Assembly: GCA_016177905.1 (NCBI GenBank)
Contig: JACOUK010000012.1
Coordinates: 1 to 5,891, forward strand
Reading direction: 5' to 3'
From: Candidatus Spechtiibacteriota bacterium
Lineage (GTDB): Bacteria; Patescibacteriota; Minisyncoccia; Spechtbacterales; HO2-43-30
Length of the DNA: 5,891 nt
Position numbers and translations under genes: made by a program. Shown in pieces: positions 1 to 3,614 of the stretch; the stretch's first letter is position 1; each line of letters begins with the position of its first letter. Below the pieces are notes generated by a model. It worked only from the letters and a program-made list of their open reading frames with translations, searched no databases and was not told where the DNA came from.

Positions 1-202
1 ATCCGCAAGTTCTTCGGTTCCCGGCTATACACTTCTCGAACCATCGAGCGCGACACCGGATTACTCGGGAAGCGACGCGGGAAGCCATCAAAGCGCGACA
101 ACTACGATAACTACTGTAAATACGGTAAATGCAAGCACGACTTCTGCGGGCGCAAGCGCGACTACGACTGCCGCCAACGCGAGTACGACGACTGCTAGCT
201 GA
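1..202 (+). CDS. C-terminal end of an unidentified Ser/Thr/Ala-rich protein (5' partial)
   Basis: The reading frame whose first full codon is at base 2 is open for 66 codons and stops with TGA at 200-202. The first 30 residues are mixed (a PGYTLLEP motif, then Ser, Gly and Asp). The last 36 are low complexity, with more than half Ser or Thr and the rest mostly Ala, Asn and Val. Such tails are common at the C-terminus of exported or surface proteins, where they act as flexible or glycosylated stalks; that role is an inference. I see no membrane segment, sorting motif or enzyme motif, and the protein cannot be named from this fragment. The other open frame (stop at 196-198) gives a Cys/Arg/Asp-rich peptide with no family look and is the less likely reading. 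The gene converges with a minus-strand RNA unit whose terminator begins about 20 bases past the stop. Confidence 0.5.
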   Translation, partial: SASSSVPGYTLLEPSSATPDYSGSDAGSHQSATTTITTVNTVNASTTSAGASATTTAANASTTTAS

Positions 203-220
203 TGGTTCGACAGGCTCCCA

Positions 221-255
221 CAAGAAAACCAAAAGCCCCGCTTGCGCGAGGCTTT
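221..255 (-). terminator. Intrinsic (Rho-independent) terminator of the minus-strand RNA unit
   Basis: Read on the minus strand, bases 255-232 form a 10-bp stem (AAAGCCTCGC with GCGGGGCTTT, one G-U pair) closed by a GCAA tetraloop. It is followed at once by a T-rich run, TTTTGGTTTTC. On the plus strand the same hairpin has a C-A mismatch and is followed by GGGAATC, not T residues. The element therefore points to minus-strand transcription and is at best a weak terminator for the plus-strand gene ending at 202. Confidence 0.75.
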
Positions 256-296
256 GGGAATCTCGAAGTAATTCGATGATTCTCCCTAATCACGGT
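225..296 (-). ncRNA. Predicted small RNA, about 72 nt, with 5' seed tail, hairpin and terminator
   Basis: This is inferred from a consensus promoter (332-303) placed correctly before an intrinsic terminator (255-221), with no start codon or plausible ORF between. Transcription from about base 296 gives three parts. First is an unpaired 5' tail of about 14 nt, ACCGTGATTAGGGA. Second is hairpin 1 (282 to 258): GAATC/GATTC plus TCGAA/TTCGA, a 10-bp stem with one bulged A and a TTAC loop. Third, after two bases, is the terminator hairpin (255 to 232). Tail, hairpin and terminator is the usual plan of bacterial trans-acting or antisense small RNAs. The 5' tail (295 to 282) is perfectly complementary over 14 nt to the tRNA-like element just upstream on the same strand. 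I do not recognise it as 6S, SRP, RNase P RNA or tmRNA. Function and expression are unproven. Confidence 0.6.
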
Positions 297-404
297 ACTT
301 ACATTATAGTAAATTTGCTTTATGTTTGTCAATACCTGTCTGCGATATATCTACAGCTGGACCCGCGGGGAATTGAACCCCGGAGATTCTCCGTGATTAG
401 GGAG
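282..404. repeat. 14-bp perfect inverted repeat linking the small RNA tail and the tRNA-like element
   Basis: CTCCCTAATCACGG at 282-295 is the exact reverse complement of 391-404, with 95 bases between the arms. One arm is the 5' tail of the predicted small RNA; the other lies where the anticodon arm of the tRNA-like element should be. The octamer GATTCTCC also occurs directly beside both copies (278-285 and 385-392), so the pair looks like one small module with its centre inverted. By a rough estimate, a 14-bp match this close is not expected by chance in a window this long. Confidence 0.85.
303..332 (-). promoter_or_regulatory. Perfect sigma70 promoter for the small RNA
   Basis: On the minus strand, TTGACA lies at 332-327 and TATAAT at 308-303, separated by 18 bp of A/T-rich sequence. 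Both hexamers match consensus at all six positions. Transcription should begin near 296-298, just before the seed tail of the predicted small RNA. This is the best promoter in the window. Confidence 0.8.
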
Positions 405-425
405 GTCTCGAACCACTCCGGGCCC
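358..425 (-). tRNA. tRNA-like element with no canonical anticodon arm (68 nt, possible tRNA remnant)
   Basis: On the minus strand the 3' half is textbook. The T arm is CGGGG-TTCAATT-CCCCG (382-366), followed by the acceptor strand CGGGTCC (365-359) and an A discriminator at 358; CCA is not encoded. The 5' acceptor strand GGGCCCG (425-419) pairs with it over 7 bp with one G-U, and flanking bases extend the stem. Bases 418-402 (GAGTGGTTCGAGACCTC) look like a D arm with one mismatch. Between D arm and T arm there is no 5-bp/7-nt anticodon arm: CTCC-CTAATCAC-GGAG (404-389) gives only 4 bp and an 8-nt loop, with C where a purine belongs at position 37. At 68 nt it is at least 5 nt short of the smallest ordinary bacterial tRNA. 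GGAG-AAT-CTCC (392-382) could be a class II variable arm, which would mean the anticodon arm has been lost. No amino acid can be assigned. Confidence 0.5.
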
Positions 426-433
426 AGCCTTGA

Positions 434-461
434 ATAGTATCATCGCGTATATAAAACGCAA
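434..461 (-). promoter_or_regulatory. Candidate extended -10 promoter for the tRNA-like element
   Basis: On the minus strand, TGATACTAT (442-434) is an extended -10 (TG, one base, then TACTAT, 4 of 6 to consensus). A weak -35, TTGCGT (461-456), lies 16 bp before it. The predicted start, near 427, is right at the 5' end of the acceptor stem. Transcripts from here would run through the small RNA and end at the same terminator. Confidence 0.35.
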
Positions 462-486
462 TGCAACAAGCACGTTATAAATGAAG

Positions 487-514
487 TAGACATTTTACAG
501 TGTTATGATAAAAT
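487..514 (+). promoter_or_regulatory. Promoter of the Wzy-like/TPR gene
   Basis: TAGACA (487-492) and TAAAAT (509-514) each match consensus at five of six positions and are 16 bp apart. An overlapping extended -10, TGTTATGAT (501-509), is an alternative. Either choice puts the start of transcription at about 516-521, only 5-10 bases before the ATG at 526, so the mRNA would be nearly leaderless. No Shine-Dalgarno sequence precedes that ATG. Confidence 0.5.
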
Positions 515-525
515 TAATTTTATAA

Positions 526-1317
526 ATGGAAAAACAACTTTTGTGGGATAAAATTGGGAAAATTTGCATCTATCTTCTTTTTGGTCTTGTGCCGGTGTTT
601 TTTTTGCCATTCACCGCGTTTCCGGTAATTGAAAATAAGACAATTCTCGCCGGAATCCTCGTCTTTGTCGCGCTTGGATCGTGGCTCGCGCATGCGTTGC
701 ATACGGGGCGGTTCCAGTTGTTAAAAACCCGCCTTTTCTTCGCGCTCGTCTTGTTCCTTATTCTCGGCGGGGTCTCCGTGTTTTTTTCCCAATCGCGCCA
801 GTTGAGTCTGTGGGGGGATCTTGGTTCCATTGACAACTATTTTAACATCGTAATCTACAGCCTCGCGCTATTTTTGACACCTGTCTTTCTTCGGGAAAAT
901 TTTATTCGCCATTGGCGCCGCGATCTTAGCGGTTATTCTTATACTCATAAACTACAATTATGTCTGGCTCGATATTCTGCTCGCGTCAGCGCTCGTCGTA
1001 AGCTGGCAGATTATGCATTCTCGCCTCGCAAAATCGCCCGATGGCGATCGCGGGGCAAGGCCCGCAGGCGATTTGTTGGCGCCTGCCCCGCAGAGCGCAG
1101 CCGCGCTCTTTGCGGGGCCGAAGTTTGGGCTGCCGCTTGTGCTTATGGTGATTGTCGCGATTCTGTTTTTTGTCCAGCCGCCGATTTCAGCGATTGTGCG
1201 GCTTCCCGCAGAAGTGCGGCCAAGCCTTTCAGCGACTTTGGATATCGCGCGATCAAGTTTTTCCGCCAGCATTTCCCACGCGATTGTAGGGTCGGGCCCC
1301 GCGACATTCCTTTATGA
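526..1317 (+). CDS. N-terminal fragment of a Wzy/O-antigen-ligase-like membrane protein (gene broken by frame change)
   Basis: ATG at 526 directly follows an in-frame TAA (523-525), so no earlier start is possible. The meaningful product is about the first 125 residues: a short charged N-terminus, then four membrane segments (roughly residues 13-33, 40-58, 68-87 and 105-122), with a WGDLGSIDNY loop before the fourth. This resembles the N-terminus of Wzy-like polytopic proteins of CPR bacteria. From about base 900 on (residue 125) the frame turns into an Arg/Cys/Ala-rich string with no hydrophobic pattern (for example RHWRRDLSGYS) and runs to TGA at 1317; this is out-of-frame translation. The true continuation is one base ahead, in the frame open from 878. 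As it stands the gene encodes a truncated, probably non-functional membrane stub. Confident for residues 1-120, not for the rest. Confidence 0.7.
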   Translation: MEKQLLWDKIGKICIYLLFGLVPVFFLPFTAFPVIENKTILAGILVFVALGSWLAHALHTGRFQLLKTRLFFALVLFLILGGVSVFFSQSRQLSLWGDLGSIDNYFNIVIYSLALFLTPVFLRENFIRHWRRDLSGYSYTHKLQLCLARYSARVSARRKLADYAFSPRKIARWRSRGKARRRFVGACPAERSRALCGAEVWAAACAYGDCRDSVFCPAADFSDCAASRRSAAKPFSDFGYRAIKFFRQHFPRDCRVGPRDIPL

Positions 1318-2812
1318 ATATCTCATGCACCGCTCCATAGCGCTCAACGCGACCGGATTTTGGGGAGTGAGATTTTCTCAAGGGTTTTCGACAATTTCGA
1401 CGCTTCTTGTCACCCTGGGAGTTATTGGTCTTTTAACACTTCTTTTTTTCTTTGGGCTTTTTGTCTTTACGGGATTTTACGGAGTGGCATCGCTTGGACG
1501 CAGAAAATCGCCCGCGGAGCGGGTGGCGCTTATCTCTTTTGTGAGTTTTCTATTTCTCTTTCTTTCATGGTTTTTCTATCCGGCAAATTTCACAATTCTT
1601 TTGTTTACGTTTCTTTTCGCGGGTATGACGCTCGCGGCGTTACGATCCGGCGGAGCAATGGAAGGCCTTGAGTTTTCGATTCTAAAAACTCCCCAGCGCA
1701 CGTTTCTCTCTTCTCTCTGCATCATTATTCTTATTGTCGGAGTGATTGTCGGAATCTATTGGCAGGGGCAGAAGTATCTTGCGTCCGTGTTCCATACGAT
1801 TGGCGTCCGTTCATACAGTAAGAATCAAAATATTGATGCCGCGATGAAATATGTGGGGCTCGCGGTGAGTCTTGATCAGACCCGCGACACGTATTGGCGG
1901 ACATTCGCCCAGCTTTTGAGTTTGCGGGCGCAGGCGGTGTTGAGCGATAAAAATCTTGAAACCGCAGAACTTCAGCGCCGTTACCAAGCGGTGCTGCAGA
2001 GTTTAATTCAGGCAGGGCAGCGCGCAACGCAAGTGAATCCGAGAGATCCGCTGAACTGGAGGGAGCTCGCAAGTATATATGAAGACAATATTGCGATCGT
2101 CGGAGGGGCAGATCGCTTTGCGGTTGAAAATTACGAAAAAGCGGCGGCGTTTAACCCCAAAAATCCTGCCGAATATCTGAACATTGCTCAAGCGTATGTG
2201 CGCGGGGCTGATATGGAGCAAGCGCAGATTGCCCGCGCGAGCCAAGGAAAGGGCACAGAAGTAAAAAAGGAAGACATAGCGAAACTTCAGGAGGACCTTC
2301 GCGGTAAACTCGTAAAAGCCCTCGAGAATCTTCAAAAAGCTATTGAGCTCAAGAGCGATTACGCGCCCGCGTATTTTTTGAGCTCCCAGGTGTATGAGCG
2401 ACAGGGGAATCGCGCGCTTGCGATCCAAAAAACATTGGAGACAAAAAATTTCAATCCGCTTGACACGGGCGTGGGGTATCAGCTTGGGCTTCTCTATTAT
2501 TTCGATAATCAAACGGAAAACGCGCGGGATGAGTTTGTAAGAGTGACAGGGCTCAATCCGGATTTCGCCAACGCCCGGTATTTCCTTGGTCTTTCATATG
2601 ATCGGCTCGGCAACAAAGATAAGGCAATCGAACAATTCGAGCGGATCCAGAAACTAAATCCCGACAATGAAGAAGTGAAAAAGATTTTGGCGAACTTGCA
2701 GGCAGGGAAAGACGCGCTCGCAAATATCGCGCCTCCGGGCGCTGCTCCGCAACAGAGGATCGAAACGCCTGAGGAAGAAAAGGGAGGAGAGAGCGTAGAA
2801 AAACTCGAGTAG
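893..2812 (+). CDS. C-terminal fragment: Wzy_C/O-antigen-ligase-like core plus TPR domain
   Basis: This frame is open from 878, the first ATG is at 1013, and it ends with TAG at 2810-2812. Family-like sequence starts near 893 (GKILFAIGAAILAVILILIN), a membrane helix lying upstream of that ATG, so the ATG is not the original start. Then come a helix near 958-1010, a Pro/Ala/Gly-rich loop (1031-1123), a helix at about 1124-1185, and a Wzy_C-like signature with VGSGPATFLYEYLMHRS. Four more helices follow, the last near 1707-1765 (about seven helices in this fragment). The rest (about 1810-2740) is soluble TPR: NYEKAAAFNPKNPAEYLNIA, ALENLQKAIELKSDYAPAYF, DEFVRVTGLNPDFANARYFL and KAIEQFERIQKLNPDNEEVK are clear repeats, and the C-terminus is Glu-rich. 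Related proteins polymerise or ligate surface glycans; the substrate here is unknown. Compared with the family as I recall it, about 100-170 residues, including a loop with an LGNP-like motif, are missing between the fourth helix and base 893. Confidence 0.75.
   Translation, partial: GKILFAIGAAILAVILILINYNYVWLDILLASALVVSWQIMHSRLAKSPDGDRGARPAGDLLAPAPQSAAALFAGPKFGLPLVLMVIVAILFFVQPPISAIVRLPAEVRPSLSATLDIARSSFSASISHAIVGSGPATFLYEYLMHRSIALNATGFWGVRFSQGFSTISTLLVTLGVIGLLTLLFFFGLFVFTGFYGVASLGRRKSPAERVALISFVSFLFLFLSWFFYPANFTILLFTFLFAGMTLAALRSGGAMEGLEFSILKTPQRTFLSSLCIIILIVGVIVGIYWQGQKYLASVFHTIGVRSYSKNQNIDAAMKYVGLAVSLDQTRDTYWRTFAQLLSLRAQAVLSDKNLETAELQRRYQAVLQSLIQAGQRATQVNPRDPLNWRELASIYEDNIAIVGGADRFAVENYEKAAAFNPKNPAEYLNIAQAYVRGADMEQAQIARASQGKGTEVKKEDIAKLQEDLRGKLVKALENLQKAIELKSDYAPAYFLSSQVYERQGNRALAIQKTLETKNFNPLDTGVGYQLGLLYYFDNQTENARDEFVRVTGLNPDFANARYFLGLSYDRLGNKDKAIEQFERIQKLNPDNEEVKKILANLQAGKDALANIAPPGAAPQQRIETPEEEKGGESVEKLE
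1033..1118 (+). repeat. Cluster of strong nested hairpins inside the Wzy-like gene
   Basis: Three perfect palindromes follow each other: ATCGCC/GGCGAT (1033-1048, 4-nt loop); GCGGGGCA/TGCCCCGC (1050-1057 with 1084-1091), which encloses GCAGGCG/CGCCTGC (1064-1070 with 1080-1086); and GCCCCGCA/TGCGGGGC (1085-1092 with 1111-1118) continued by GAGCGC/GCGCTC (1093-1098 with 1103-1108), a 14-bp stem with a TT bulge. The second and third compete for bases 1085-1091. They encode a low-complexity Pro/Ala/Gly loop between two membrane helices. The layout resembles a palindromic element inserted in frame, like the Rickettsia palindromic elements; the comparison is only by form. Confidence 0.6.
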
Positions 2813-2824
2813 TTTTCACGGGGC

Positions 2825-2853
2825 TTGACAGATTCTTTGGATGCGAGTAGAAT
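2825..2853 (+). promoter_or_regulatory. Sigma70 promoter of rpoB
   Basis: TTGACA (2825-2830) is perfect and TAGAAT (2848-2853) matches five of six, with the ideal 17-bp spacer. It begins 12 bases after the stop of the Wzy-like gene. Transcription should start near 2860, giving rpoB its own mRNA with a leader of about 115 nt. No clear intrinsic terminator separates it from the upstream gene. Confidence 0.8.
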
Positions 2854-2880
2854 GGTTTTATATCATTTTTTAATCTTTCA

Positions 2881-2896
2881 CCTTGTGAAAACAAGG
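2881..2896 (+). promoter_or_regulatory. GNRA-capped hairpin in the rpoB leader
   Basis: CCTTGT-GAAA-ACAAGG is a perfect 6-bp stem with a GAAA tetraloop, about 20 nt into the predicted mRNA leader. There is no T run after it, so it is not a terminator. It could stabilise the mRNA 5' end or bind a regulator; the sequence does not tell which. Confidence 0.4.
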
Positions 2897-2975
2897 AATT
2901 TGAAGTAAATCAATTGAAGATGAGAAAGAAAACTTCATAGATTAGGTGAGGGAAGTTGTTTTTGTTTTGTTTGCC

Positions 2976-3614
2976 ATGGGAAAAACAAAAAACTTTTCAA
3001 AACATAGATACACAGCGCTTCCATTTCCTAACTTTCTCGCGACACAGAGAGATTCGTACCAGTGGTTCTGGGATAAGGGGCTTCGCGAGCTTCTCGATGA
3101 AATTTCTCCCATAAGAGACTATGGCGAGAAAGATTTTGAGTTGCGATTTTTGGGTTACAAGCTCGACGAACCAAAGTACACTGAAATTTCCGCGCGAGAC
3201 CGGAATACCTCTTACGAGGCGGCGCTTCGCGTGCGAGCAAGTCTTTTATACAAGCGAACCGGGGAGATGAAAGAACAGGAAGTCTATCTTGGCGATTTTC
3301 CGCTGATGACCAAACGCGGCACTTTTATCGTGAATGGAGTTGAAAGAATAGTGATTTCCCAGCTCATTCGTTCTCCAGGCGCCTTCTTTACATCGAACTG
3401 GCATGTCGGGAAGCAACTTTTTGGCGCGAAAATTATCCCAAACCGAGGCGCGTGGCTTGAATTCGACACGGACGCGAGCGGCGTTATCGGGGTAAAAATA
3501 GATCGAAGAAGAAGGGCGCCGGCGACAACACTCCTCCGAGCTTTTGGCATCCAAAAAGATGAAGATATCCGCCGATTTGGGACGGTGGAAGATGGAGCAA
3601 AGATTGGGCGATGA
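2976..3614 (+). CDS. rpoB: RNA polymerase subunit beta, N-terminal fragment
   Basis: The fragment of 212 codons stops at TGA (3612-3614). I chose ATG 2976 because the product (MGKTKNFSKHRYTALPFPNF) then begins as bacterial RpoB does; a GTG at 2946 would add a hydrophobic decapeptide with no counterpart. No Shine-Dalgarno lies at the usual distance from ATG 2976. Clear beta-subunit motifs follow in order: a DSYQWFWDKGLRELL segment, EVYLGDFPLMTKRGTFIVNG, VERIVISQLIRSPGAFF, AKIIPNRGAWLEFDTD, and the RRRRAPATTLLRAFGIQKDE end of the protrusion. The chain then stops in the middle of the protein: after about residue 205 (FGTVEDG) the family continues with the lobe, but here a short unrelated tail and a stop follow. 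The continuation is found one frame ahead. On its own this piece cannot build the catalytic subunit. Confidence 0.9.
   Translation: MGKTKNFSKHRYTALPFPNFLATQRDSYQWFWDKGLRELLDEISPIRDYGEKDFELRFLGYKLDEPKYTEISARDRNTSYEAALRVRASLLYKRTGEMKEQEVYLGDFPLMTKRGTFIVNGVERIVISQLIRSPGAFFTSNWHVGKQLFGAKIIPNRGAWLEFDTDASGVIGVKIDRRRRAPATTLLRAFGIQKDEDIRRFGTVEDGAKIGR

Noticed and set aside
1..198. Alternative open frame giving a Cys/Arg/Asp-rich peptide
   Set aside because: It is the same DNA as the Ser/Thr/Ala tail shifted by one base. The repeated basic and Cys residues arise from the ACG/GCG/AGC codon pattern of the better frame.
129..437. 102-codon plus-strand ORF across the intergenic region
   Set aside because: It runs through the end of the Ser/Thr-rich gene, the terminator, the small RNA promoter and the tRNA-like element. 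Its composition is arbitrary, with no ribosome binding site or family resemblance.
598..605. Run of eight T in the membrane gene as a phase-variable tract
   Set aside because: The hydrophobic reading continues in the same frame across it, and the real frame break is about 280 bases later, so the tract does not explain the lesion.
2003..2512. 169-codon minus-strand ORF
   Set aside because: It lies opposite the clear TPR coding region and has no recognisable domain; it is a shadow of the real gene.
2920..2940. Minigene ATG AGA AAG AAA ACT TCA TAG in the rpoB leader
   Set aside because: It has no Shine-Dalgarno sequence, and a six-codon ORF in A-rich sequence is easily due to chance. There is no sign of a leader-peptide attenuator.
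2946..2975. GTG 2946 as the rpoB start
   Set aside because: It would add MREVVFVLFA before the normal RpoB N-terminus. ATG 2976 matches the family start better, and neither site has a well-placed Shine-Dalgarno sequence.
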